This document shows, in pieces, positions 17,151-24,975 of a stretch of DNA of 64,000 nt (its first letter is position 1; each line of letters opens with the position of its first letter). The stretch comes from Rathayibacter agropyri (GTDB taxonomy: Bacteria; Actinomycetota; Actinomycetes; Actinomycetales; Microbacteriaceae). The stretch lies in NCBI RefSeq assembly GCF_013249015.1, contig NZ_JABRPL010000001.1:916318-980317 (forward strand). Direction: 5' to 3'. A model generated the notes under the pieces. That model did not search any database. It was not told the DNA's origin and worked only from the letters and a program-made list of their open reading frames with translations. Both the position numbers and the translations under genes were made by a program.

Positions 17151-18653
17151 TCAGTACCCGGCGAAGGCATCAGTGCGGATCCGCTCCGCACCCGCGCTGC
17201 GGAGGGACCCGCGAACGGAATCGACGAAGGACGGCGATCCCGAGACGTAGCCAACGCGGCGGCCGGCGTCCGGTACCGCGCCCGTCAGCAGCGCGCTGGT
17301 GAGCCGACCCGACACGTGCGACCAGCCCGTCGGCAGCGCTACAGGCGCCTCCGGAGAGCAGAGCACGACGCGGGCACCCGATTCCTGCAGCAGATCGCGG
17401 TAGGCGACATGCCCGAGACTCGGCGCGGCCACCACGACCACCACGTCCCGCTCCTGGCCGTCGGCGAGGGAACGCAGATGACTGGCGAACGGGGTGATGC
17501 CGATGCCTCCCGCGACGAACAAGAGGGGCACGGAAGAGTCGGCCGGGAGCACGAAGTCGCCACCGACACTCGTTGCACGGATTGTGCCACCGGGCTCGAG
17601 AGCGGCGAGAGCGCGCTTGAAGCTGCTCGCGCGCTCCGGCATCCGCAGAGCGATCGTGATCTCGCCGTCACCGGGCGCAGAGGAGACGGAGAAGGTGCGC
17701 CTGCTCCCCCGTCGGTCCGCACGGTGCGGCAGGTCGAGCTCGAGCCACTGCCCCGCCTCGAAGTGCAGCGGTGAGCGCGTCCGGAACCGATACTCCGCGA
17801 TGCCGGGGGCCAAGGCCCTGGTCGAGGTGAGTTCGAGGGCGAGGTGCCGGCGCTGACGGAAGGCGGAGACGAAGGCGAGCGCGTTGCCGACGACGAGGCC
17901 GAGCTCGGGAGTGGCGTAGAAGACGCCGAATCGGAACGGGACACTGGCCAGCAACGCGGCGACGACGGCGACGATCAGTTGCTGCGAGCGGCGCGGCGCG
18001 AGCGTCAGCGGCTCGGTCAGCATGAAGGCGCCGGCGAACACGAAGGGGTAGGCCGTGACGACCTGTGCGAGAGCCGCTCCCGGCTCCTGGCCGTTGTGCA
18101 GGGCCTGCTGCACCGAGACTCCGCCCGCGACGAGGACGAACACGGCGAAGACCGCCCATCGGCGCACGCGCGCCACGACCAGCAGGGAGCCGAGCACCAC
18201 CCAGGGCCAGATCGCGCCACTCGCGATCCACCAGACGCCCGCGTTCAGACCGGTGAAGCCGATGATGAGCACAGCGACGGCCGCGGGGTTGAAGAGGTGG
18301 CGTCCGCGCCAGGCGAGGACGTACTTGGAGGCGGCAGCGATCGCGCCGACGAGGGCGATGATGGCGAGCCCGCGTAGATCCGCCGTGGGGAAGAGCAGGC
18401 ACGCAATGAGCAGGCCCGTCACAAGCGACGACTCAAGATGCGCGCGCCTGCGGAAGACCCGTGCGAGCCCGGCGCTGACGAGGGCGGTCGAGCCGACCGC
18501 AACCGCGCTGCTAGCGACGATCTCGAGCGGAGTCGAGAAGACCAGCCCTGCGGCGGCGTAGCCGACGGCGACCACCAGGAGGGCGGCTAGCGTCATCCAG
18601 ACCAGTCGATAGGTGGTGACTCGCCCGAGGGCGCGGTCGAGAGTGCCGATCAT
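17151..18653 (-). CDS. membrane-domain/ferredoxin-reductase fusion oxidoreductase
   Basis: A 500-residue fusion. Residues 1-270 form about nine membrane helices resembling the RnfD/NqrB family, including the landmark GRHLFNPAAVAVL near 117-129. Residues 275-500 are an FNR-type domain with RTFSVSSAPG (FAD) and FVAGGIGITPF (NAD(P)H). It is the last gene of a run with apbE (4-bp overlap) and an FMN-binding lipoprotein. The simplest reading is that it takes electrons from NAD(P)H through FAD and passes them across the membrane to the flavinylated lipoprotein. The final acceptor is unknown. Confidence 0.82.
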   Translation of the reverse strand: MIGTLDRALGRVTTYRLVWMTLAALLVVAVGYAAAGLVFSTPLEIVASSAVAVGSTALVSAGLARVFRRRAHLESSLVTGLLIACLLFPTADLRGLAIIALVGAIAAASKYVLAWRGRHLFNPAAVAVLIIGFTGLNAGVWWIASGAIWPWVVLGSLLVVARVRRWAVFAVFVLVAGGVSVQQALHNGQEPGAALAQVVTAYPFVFAGAFMLTEPLTLAPRRSQQLIVAVVAALLASVPFRFGVFYATPELGLVVGNALAFVSAFRQRRHLALELTSTRALAPGIAEYRFRTRSPLHFEAGQWLELDLPHRADRRGSRRTFSVSSAPGDGEITIALRMPERASSFKRALAALEPGGTIRATSVGGDFVLPADSSVPLLFVAGGIGITPFASHLRSLADGQERDVVVVVAAPSLGHVAYRDLLQESGARVVLCSPEAPVALPTGWSHVSGRLTSALLTGAVPDAGRRVGYVSGSPSFVDSVRGSLRSAGAERIRTDAFAGY

Positions 18654-19534
18654 CGGAAGACCTCTCCGGGGAAGGAGGATGAGTAGTGGAGGGTGCCGTC
18701 GCTGCGGACACGGACGAACTCGAAGTCGAAGCGCTCGGCGAGGACCTCGGGTGGGCAGACGAACAGCGCGGTCGCGAGGGCGTCAGCGAGCAGGGCGCTG
18801 TCCGCGACGGCCCACGTCGCCACTATCGTCTCGACAGGGGTGCCCGTCCGGCCGTCGAGGACGTGGTGCAGCCCGTCGCCCCAGGCCCGGCGGTTGCTCG
18901 CCGAGCCGCAGAGCGCTCGCTCGCCGGGGACCGCCACACCCAGGGCGAGGGTGGGGTCCCACGGGTGTTCGAGTCCGACCCGGTACGCACCCGCTCCGAC
19001 TCCGCGCATGTCGCCGCTCGCGTCGACAAGGGCGTGCTTCACTCCTGCCGCCGTGAGTTCGGCGAGCACGAGGTCAACGAGCTGTCCCTTACCTGCGGCG
19101 CCGACGTCGAGCACCGTGCCCGGCTCGACGCGAAGCTCGTCCGGGTCGCCGCCGCGGGCCGCGCTCCACGAGGGGGTGGGAGCGGCAGGCCCGCGGGGGA
19201 CGAAGGTGTAGGCGGGGTCGTAGCCGAGCTGCTCGAGCGCGGCCCCGACGAACGGAGTGACGGCTCCGCCGGTCAGCTCCTCGAGCGCGTCGTAGACGGC
19301 AAAAAGCTCACCGGCCTCAGCCGGGAACACGTGCGTGCCGCCGGAACGCGCGAGTGAGACCGCGGAATCGTCGCGGAAACGCGACCAGGTGCGGTCGTAG
19401 TCCTCGATGCGCGCCGACACCGTGGAGCGCCGGGCATCATCGAGCGGCTCGGCCGTGTCGATCTGCCAGACGGTCCCAATCGCGTCGAACCGCCAGGCGT
19501 GCTCGAGGGCGGGCGAGGCATCACGCCGTGGCAT
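18650..19534 (-). CDS. apbE: FAD:protein FMN transferase
   Basis: A 294-residue ApbE-family enzyme. It moves FMN from FAD to a threonine of a target protein. The family marks are DVGAAGKGQLVD near residues 142-153, HHVLDGRTGTP near 226-236, and the metal-site run ADSALLADALATALF near 246-260. No clear signal peptide is visible in the first 20 residues, so its location is uncertain. It overlaps both neighbours (14 bp with the FMN-binding lipoprotein, 4 bp with the fusion oxidoreductase), and the lipoprotein carries a plausible flavinylation site. Confidence 0.93.
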   Translation of the reverse strand: MPRRDASPALEHAWRFDAIGTVWQIDTAEPLDDARRSTVSARIEDYDRTWSRFRDDSAVSLARSGGTHVFPAEAGELFAVYDALEELTGGAVTPFVGAALEQLGYDPAYTFVPRGPAAPTPSWSAARGGDPDELRVEPGTVLDVGAAGKGQLVDLVLAELTAAGVKHALVDASGDMRGVGAGAYRVGLEHPWDPTLALGVAVPGERALCGSASNRRAWGDGLHHVLDGRTGTPVETIVATWAVADSALLADALATALFVCPPEVLAERFDFEFVRVRSDGTLHYSSSFPGEVFR

Positions 19535-19982
19535 CGGCCTTGATCGCGTCGACGGCGTCGTTGAAGCCGCCCGAGGTGAGCGAGGAGCCGGAGACCTTCG
19601 ACACCTTCAGCTCGTTGAGCTGCTTGCCCACGACCTCACCCGAGATGCCATCGGCGAAGCGCCCCTGGTACTGCTGCCCGGTCGGGTTCTCGGATTCGGG
19701 GGTGACGGTGACCGCCGTGACGACTCCGCCGGCGAGGGTCAGCGAGACGCCGACCTTCTCGTTGCCGCCGGGCGAGGTGTACGAACCCTCGGCCTGGTAT
19801 GTGCCGTCCTTGTAGCTGCCGCTCGCGGCACCGGTCGCGGCGGCCGCAGGACTGGAAGTGGTGGTGGGCGCGGTCGAAGTATCGGTGGTCGTGCTCGTGC
19901 AGGCGGCCAGAGCCGCCAGCGTTCCTGCTCCGGCGAGGAGGGTCAGGGCGTAGCGGGCGGGTGTCGTGGTCTTCACAGTCAT
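19521..19982 (-). CDS. FMN-binding domain lipoprotein (ApbE target)
   Basis: A 153-residue secreted lipoprotein. The signal peptide ends in the lipobox LAAC near residue 30, followed by a Ser/Thr/Ala linker to about 60. The rest is an FMN-binding domain (YKDGTYQAEGSY, then GVSLTLAGGVVTAVTVTP) ending in SGSSLTSGGFNDAV. That last motif matches the S/T-rich flavinylation site of the family, with the threonine before SGGF as the probable FMN anchor. The start at 19982 has AGGAG 7 bases upstream. It heads the operon with apbE and the membrane reductase. Confidence 0.88.
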   Translation of the reverse strand: MTVKTTTPARYALTLLAGAGTLAALAACTSTTTDTSTAPTTTSSPAAAATGAASGSYKDGTYQAEGSYTSPGGNEKVGVSLTLAGGVVTAVTVTPESENPTGQQYQGRFADGISGEVVGKQLNELKVSKVSGSSLTSGGFNDAVDAIKADATA

Positions 19983-20159
19983 GTCTGTACTCCTGGTTCG
20001 GGGCGGACGCGGCGGATCCGACAGTAGGGGCGCGCTCGTCGAGCACGTGATGAAACGACACGGCAACCGGGGAGCCGGCTCGCGCGTCGCGATACTCCCT
20101 GGACAACGGCACCGAGAACATTTCGGTTCAGTCGCTCAGCTGAGCAATGGCTGGGAGCA

Positions 20160-21008
20160 TCAGCGCAGCAGCCGCGCGACGACTCCGGGGAGATGCTCCG
20201 CGATGTCGAGAGCGGCGATCGGACCACCCTGCGAAGCGGCTCGTCCCGCTTCGGCGTGCAGGACCGCGGCCGCGGCGGCGACCGGAGCGAGGTCCTCCGC
20301 GGTCAGGTCGGCGTCGGTCGCCTCCGCCTCGGCCGCGCGGCCTGCGAGCAGCGCGCCGAGGATTCCGCCGAGCACGTCACCGCTGCCGGCCGTCGCCAGC
20401 CAGGGCGTCGAGCCGGTGACCGCGAAGGATGCGCCTCCCGCCACGACATGTGTCGTGCTGCCTTTCAGCAGCACGCAGACCCCGAAGCGGTCAGCGGCCC
20501 GCCGTGCCCATTCCCCCGGCTGGGCGGCGATCGCGGAGGCATCGACATCGACGCCCGCGCGACGGAGCATGCCCGCCAGCTCGCGGTAGTGCGGGGTGAC
20601 GACGACCGCGCCGGCGATCTCGACGACCAGGTCAAGAGCTCCCGCATCGAGCACCGCGGGCACTCCCGAGTGCAGCTGGTCGAGCAGCGTTCGCCGCCCC
20701 CCGTCGCCACGGTCGTCGGCACTCGTCCCGGATCCGAGGAGCCAGGCCTGCACGCGCCCCTCCGCCGTCACGACCTCCGGCCGTCGGGCGAGCACCATGC
20801 CAGACGGCTTCTCCGGACCGAGGTAGCGGACCATGCCGACCCCCGTGCGCACCGCGGCCTCAACCCCGAGCACGGCTGCACCCGGGTACCGCGTCGATCC
20901 GGTGGCCACGCCGAGCACCCCTCGCGCGTACTTGTCGTCGTCCTCTCGCGGAACGCGGATGCTCCGCACCGCCTCCGTCGCCCCCACCAGCTCGATTCCG
21001 TCTGTCAT
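20160..21008 (-). CDS. nnrD: ADP-dependent (S)-NAD(P)H-hydrate dehydratase
   Basis: A 282-residue carbohydrate-kinase-like dehydratase that repairs hydrated NAD(P)H. The marks are VVVTPHYREL near residues 134-143, LLKGSTTHV near 178-186, and ATAGSGDVLGGILGALL near 204-220, which holds the catalytic aspartate. There is no fused YjeF N-terminal epimerase domain, so NnrE must be encoded elsewhere. The start follows a TAGGGT hexamer by 6 bases and has no ribosome-binding site. Confidence 0.92.
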   Translation of the reverse strand: MTDGIELVGATEAVRSIRVPREDDDKYARGVLGVATGSTRYPGAAVLGVEAAVRTGVGMVRYLGPEKPSGMVLARRPEVVTAEGRVQAWLLGSGTSADDRGDGGRRTLLDQLHSGVPAVLDAGALDLVVEIAGAVVVTPHYRELAGMLRRAGVDVDASAIAAQPGEWARRAADRFGVCVLLKGSTTHVVAGGASFAVTGSTPWLATAGSGDVLGGILGALLAGRAAEAEATDADLTAEDLAPVAAAAAVLHAEAGRAASQGGPIAALDIAEHLPGVVARLLR

Positions 21009-21014
21009 CCCGCC

Positions 21015-21020
21015 ACCCTA
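21015..21020 (-). promoter_or_regulatory. candidate -10 element, leaderless nnrD
   Basis: TAGGGT on the minus strand lies 6 bases before the nnrD ATG, at the leaderless spacing. Confidence 0.4.
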
Positions 21021-21228
21021 CGACCGGCGCGACCACTCCCCCCTCGCCTCATCGCCCCCTCTAACTCCCCCGACCGGCCCCTCCGGCACCATCTCATCCC
21101 ACAAGCCACTCGCGACCACCGTCTCCACACAACCACCGTCCCTGAAATCGCCGCACCCCCTCCCGTGCCGGCGCAGCCGCACCCCTCGCGTCGGTGCAGC
21201 CGCGCCCACCCCTCCCCCCGACGGTGGA

Positions 21229-21332
21229 GGCGCGGGTCGCGGAGGGGTCGTCTGCAAGGCGGAGGAGGAAGCGATACCGGCGGTATCGCGCCCGACGACA
21301 ACGCCGCAGCCGGCCCCTCCGCGACCCGCGCC
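21229..21332. repeat. nested inverted repeat in a 325-bp gene-free stretch
   Basis: The stretch 21009-21333 has no convincing gene; its first 200 bases are C-rich on the plus strand. At its right end, 21229-21247 and 21314-21332 form a perfect 19-bp inverted repeat. The interval between them holds a second palindrome at 21271-21289, 9-bp arms around one base (GCGATACCG / CGGTATCGC). The outer arm begins one base after the stop codon of the CNNM gene, so the element may be its terminator, but the two-level layout is unusual for a simple one. Confidence 0.8.
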
Positions 21333-21333
21333 G

Positions 21334-22380
21334 CTAGCGACGGGTGGCGTCGTCGACTTCGCCAACCAACTCCTCGATGATGTCCTCGAGGAACAGCACG
21401 CCTGTCGCGCGTCCGTGCTCGTCGAAGGCTCGGGCGAGGTGGGCGCCGGTGCGGCGCATGATCGCGAGGGCGTCCTCGAGGTCGGTGGCTTCGAAGATGG
21501 AGGCGAGCTGGCGGATCCTCTTCGCGGGCACCGGGAGGCGGAATTTCGCGCCTTCGGTGTCGCCGTCGAGGTCGAGGACGTCCTTGAGGTGGATGTAGCC
21601 CTCGGGGGTGCCGTCGTCGCCGAGGATCACGTAGCGCGAGAAGCCGTGCTTGGCGACGGCGCGCTCGACGTCGGCGGGCGTTGCTCCGCTGGGGAGACTG
21701 ACGATGCCGCCGAGGGGCAGTGCGACGTCGCGGACCTTCTTCTCGGTGAACTCGAACGCGGCGAGGAGGGTGCCGGTGGAGTCGCGGAGGGTGCCCTCGC
21801 GGGTCGACTGGTCGACGATCGTCTGCACCTCCTCGAGCGTGAAGGTGCTGTTTGCCTCGTCCTTGGGCTCGACCTTGAAGAGCCGGAGCACGCCGTTCGA
21901 GATCGCGTTGAGGGCGACGATGAGCGGGCGGAGTACGCGGGCGATCGCGACGAGCGGAGGCGCGAGGAGCAGCACTGCGCGGTCGGGCATCGAGAAGGAG
22001 ATGTTCTTGGGCACCATCTCGCCGAGCACCACGTGCAGGAACGACACGATCAGCAGCGTGATGACGAAGGCGACCGTGCCCGAGAGTTCGTCCGGGATTC
22101 CGACGGCGTGCAGAGGTACCTCGAGCAGGTGGTGGATGGCCGGCTCGCTCACGTTCAGGATCAGCAGCGAGCAGACCGTGATGCCCAACTGAGTGGTGGC
22201 GAGCATCAGCGTCGCATGCTCCATCGCGGCGAGCGCGGTGATGGCGCTGCGGCGTCCGCTCTCGGCGAGGGGCTCGATTTGGGAGCGGCGCGCGGAGATG
22301 ACCGCGAATTCCGCTCCGACAAAGAAGGCGTTCGCGGCGAGGAGCACCACGAGCCAGGCGATTCCGGCCCAGTCACTCAT
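21334..22380 (-). CDS. CNNM/CBS-domain transporter (CorC/TlyC-like), second of pair
   Basis: A 348-residue membrane protein: a DUF21/CNNM domain with four hydrophobic segments (about residues 1-170) followed by a CBS pair (about 200-340). VLGEMVPKN near the end of the membrane part is a family mark. There is no CorC C-terminal domain, in contrast to its neighbour. CNNM/CorC proteins are linked to Mg2+ or Co2+ export and homeostasis. The start at 22380 overlaps the upstream paralogue by 8 bp; the two probably work as a heteromer. Confidence 0.87.
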   Translation of the reverse strand: MSDWAGIAWLVVLLAANAFFVGAEFAVISARRSQIEPLAESGRRSAITALAAMEHATLMLATTQLGITVCSLLILNVSEPAIHHLLEVPLHAVGIPDELSGTVAFVITLLIVSFLHVVLGEMVPKNISFSMPDRAVLLLAPPLVAIARVLRPLIVALNAISNGVLRLFKVEPKDEANSTFTLEEVQTIVDQSTREGTLRDSTGTLLAAFEFTEKKVRDVALPLGGIVSLPSGATPADVERAVAKHGFSRYVILGDDGTPEGYIHLKDVLDLDGDTEGAKFRLPVPAKRIRQLASIFEATDLEDALAIMRRTGAHLARAFDEHGRATGVLFLEDIIEELVGEVDDATRR

Positions 22381-23749
22381 CGTCGGACTCCTTCCGTCCG
22401 CGGTGGCCGCGGGCGACGTCGGCGAGGGGGTCGGGGATGCCCTCCGGGGCGACCTCGGGGTCGGGAGTGAAGCGGAGGCGATCGATGCGGCGTCCGTCGA
22501 GGCGCTCGACGCGGAGCGATCCGCCCTCGACCTCCACCTCATCGCCGATGGTGGGGAGGCGGCCGAGTTCTCTCATCACGAAGCCCGCGACCGTCTCGTA
22601 CGGGCCGTCCTCGGGGATGTGCACGCCTGCGCGATCGAGGACCTCATCAGGCCGGAGCATTCCGGGGAAGGTCGTCGACCCTGGCAGTTTCACGACATCG
22701 GCCCGCGAGCGGTCGTGTTCGTCTGCGACCTCGCCCACGAGCTCCTCGACAAGGTCTTCGAGGGTCGCGACGCCGGCCGTCCCGCCGTACTCGTCGATGA
22801 CGACGGCGAGCTGGAAGCCCCGGCCGCGCAGCTCCGTGAGCAGCACGTCGAGCTTCATCGTCTCGGGGACGCGGAGCGGCTCGGAGCGCAGCGCCGTCAC
22901 CGGCACCTCCGAGCGCTTACCGCGCGGCACCGCGACCGCCTGCTTGACGTGCACGACTCCGACGATGTCGTCGATGTCGTCGTCGGTGATCGGGAAGCGC
23001 GAGAGCCCGGTGGTGCGGGCGAGTTCGAGCACGTCCTGCGCGGTGCTCGCCCGCTCGACGGTCGACAGGCGCAGGCGCGGCGTCATCACGTCGCCCGCGG
23101 TGAGGGCGGAGAAGCGGAGGGTGCGCCCGAGCAGGTCGGCGGTGTCCTCCTCGAGCAGGCCGGCGCTGGCGGAGTGGCGCACCAGGCTCGAAAGCTCCTC
23201 AGCGCTGCGGGCTCCCGACAGCTCCTCCTTCGGCTCGATCCCGACGAGGCGCAGCAGCGCGTTGGCACTGCCGTTGAGCAGGGCGACGGCCGGTCGGAAG
23301 ACGGTCGTGAACGCGGTTTGGAGGGGGACGACGAGCTTCGCGGTCGCCCGCGGCAGCGCCAGAGCGAAGTTCTTCGGGACGAGCTCGCCGAGGATCATCG
23401 AGAGCAGCGTCGCGATGACGATCGCGACCACCGTCATGACCGGCGCGAGCGCCTCCTCCGGAATGCCGAGCCCGCTGAAGGGGACCTCAAGCAGCGTCGA
23501 GAGCGCCGGCTCCATCGTGTACCCGGTGAGCAGCGTCGTCAGGGTGATGCCGAGCTGCGCGCTCGAGAGGTGTGTCGAGGTGACCCGCAGCGCGGCAATC
23601 GTCATGCCAAGGCGCGTCTCGCCGCGGTCGCGCCGGGCCTCGAGATCGGCGCGATCGAGGTTGACCAGCGCGAACTCGCTGGCCACGAACACACCAGTGC
23701 CGAGCGTCAGCAGTAGGCCGACTCCGAGGAGGAGCCACTCAGTTCCCAC
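22373..23749 (-). CDS. CNNM/CBS/CorC-domain transporter, first of pair
   Basis: A 458-residue paralogue with the full domain set: CNNM membrane domain (about 1-175, with ILGELVPKN), CBS pair (about 200-330) and a C-terminal CorC/transporter-associated domain (about 345-430). VIDEYGGTAGVATLEDLVEELVGE near 325-348 is the conserved end of the second CBS domain. The probable role is divalent-cation (Mg2+) transport or homeostasis. It is cotranscribed with the shorter paralogue that follows. Confidence 0.9.
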   Translation of the reverse strand: MGTEWLLLGVGLLLTLGTGVFVASEFALVNLDRADLEARRDRGETRLGMTIAALRVTSTHLSSAQLGITLTTLLTGYTMEPALSTLLEVPFSGLGIPEEALAPVMTVVAIVIATLLSMILGELVPKNFALALPRATAKLVVPLQTAFTTVFRPAVALLNGSANALLRLVGIEPKEELSGARSAEELSSLVRHSASAGLLEEDTADLLGRTLRFSALTAGDVMTPRLRLSTVERASTAQDVLELARTTGLSRFPITDDDIDDIVGVVHVKQAVAVPRGKRSEVPVTALRSEPLRVPETMKLDVLLTELRGRGFQLAVVIDEYGGTAGVATLEDLVEELVGEVADEHDRSRADVVKLPGSTTFPGMLRPDEVLDRAGVHIPEDGPYETVAGFVMRELGRLPTIGDEVEVEGGSLRVERLDGRRIDRLRFTPDPEVAPEGIPDPLADVARGHRGRKESDDE

Positions 23750-23809
23750 CGCGGTCGCCCCCGTTCACCAAGGGGAGGTCCGACGAGTACCGGACGGGAC
23801 GGTCCTCGT

Positions 23810-23863
23810 GGGCATGAGCACCGGGCTGGGCATGAGCACAGGACTGGACAGGAGCACAGCGCG
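23810..23863. repeat. three imperfect 18-bp tandem repeats
   Basis: GGGCATGAGCAC occurs at 23810-23821 and 23828-23839, and a degenerate third unit follows at the same 18-bp period. It lies in the 180-bp gap between the CNNM pair and corA, upstream of the CNNM start. The effect is unknown. Confidence 0.6.
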
Positions 23864-23930
23864 GATGGGCAGAGGGAGGGTCGTCCATTATGCCGGCGAG
23901 TCTATCGGGACCGCGCGGTCCAGGAGACGC

Positions 23931-24947
23931 TTAGAGCCACTTCTTGCGCTTGAAAGCCGCGTAAAGTCCACAGCCGAACAGCACCATCAGACCGAGCGCC
24001 CAGGGATAGCCGAGGCGCCAGTGCAGCTCGGGCATGTCATCGAAGTTCATCCCGTAGATGCCGGCGACCAGAGTCGGCGCGAACAGGATTGCCGCCCACG
24101 ACGAGATCTTGCGGACCACGTCGTTTTGCGCGAGCCCGGTCTCGGTCTGCCGCCGCGAGACGAGCGTCGAGTGCACAGTGAGCGCCTTGTCGAGGATCGC
24201 TCGCAACGAGTCGACACCCTCCGTCACCCGAATGGTGTGGTCGAGCACATCCCGCAGCGAGCGGCGCAGCTCGACGCGCTCGGGTACGGGCTCAGCCTCG
24301 CCGGCCGTCGCCTCCTCGAGGAGGCTCTGCAGCAGCGCGGTGAGCGGCTGAACCGCGCGCTGGAAGTGGATGACCTCGCGGGAGAGCCGGTAAATGCGCT
24401 CGGACAGGCCGTCGTCGGTGTCCTCACCGAAGAGCTGGTCCTCGATCTCATCGACATCGCCCTGCACGCCGAAGACCACGGGCGCGTATTCATCGACGAC
24501 CTGATCGAGGATCGCGTACAGCACAGCCTCCGGTCCGCGAGCGAGAAGGTCGGGGTCCTTCTCGAGCCGGCGCCGTACGCGGGCGAGGTCGGGCGAGTCG
24601 GCGTGACGGATGGTCACCACGAAGTCCGGGCCGACGAACACGTGCAGCTCGCCGAAGACCACCGTCTCGGCCGTGTCCACGTAGCGCGCGGGCCGCAGCA
24701 CCACGAAGAGCCCGTCGTCGTAGCGCTCGAGCTTGGCCCGCTGGTGCCCGCTCAGCGCATCCTCGACGGCCAGCCGGTGCAGACCGAACTCCTCCGCAAC
24801 CGCCTCCACCTCCTCGCGGGTCGGGCGGTAGAGGCCGATCCACGCCATGCCACGCTCGTCCCGCATCAGCTCGAAGGTGTCCTCGAGCGAATCCGGCTTG
24901 CGGATGCGGTGGCCGCCGACATACACGGCGTTGTCGACGATGGTCAT
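23931..24947 (-). CDS. corA: CorA-type magnesium/cobalt channel
   Basis: A 338-residue CorA-family channel. A long cytoplasmic alpha/beta and coiled-coil part (residues 1-275) leads to two C-terminal membrane helices. The selectivity signature YGMN is present, followed by FDDMPEL; a basic tail (KRKKWL) ends the protein. The start is the ATG at 24947; the in-frame extension upstream overlaps guaB1 and lacks any start signal. A TAGAAC hexamer lies 7 bases before the ATG. It sits beside the two CNNM-type transporters, which gives a small Mg2+-related cluster. Confidence 0.94.
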   Translation of the reverse strand: MTIVDNAVYVGGHRIRKPDSLEDTFELMRDERGMAWIGLYRPTREEVEAVAEEFGLHRLAVEDALSGHQRAKLERYDDGLFVVLRPARYVDTAETVVFGELHVFVGPDFVVTIRHADSPDLARVRRRLEKDPDLLARGPEAVLYAILDQVVDEYAPVVFGVQGDVDEIEDQLFGEDTDDGLSERIYRLSREVIHFQRAVQPLTALLQSLLEEATAGEAEPVPERVELRRSLRDVLDHTIRVTEGVDSLRAILDKALTVHSTLVSRRQTETGLAQNDVVRKISSWAAILFAPTLVAGIYGMNFDDMPELHWRLGYPWALGLMVLFGCGLYAAFKRKKWL

Positions 24948-24954
24948 GGGCTCG

Positions 24955-24960
24955 GTTCTA
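24955..24960 (-). promoter_or_regulatory. candidate -10 element, leaderless corA
   Basis: TAGAAC on the minus strand lies 7 bases before the corA ATG, with no ribosome-binding site between them. Confidence 0.4.
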
Positions 24961-24975
24961 GCACGCGAGGGCCGG

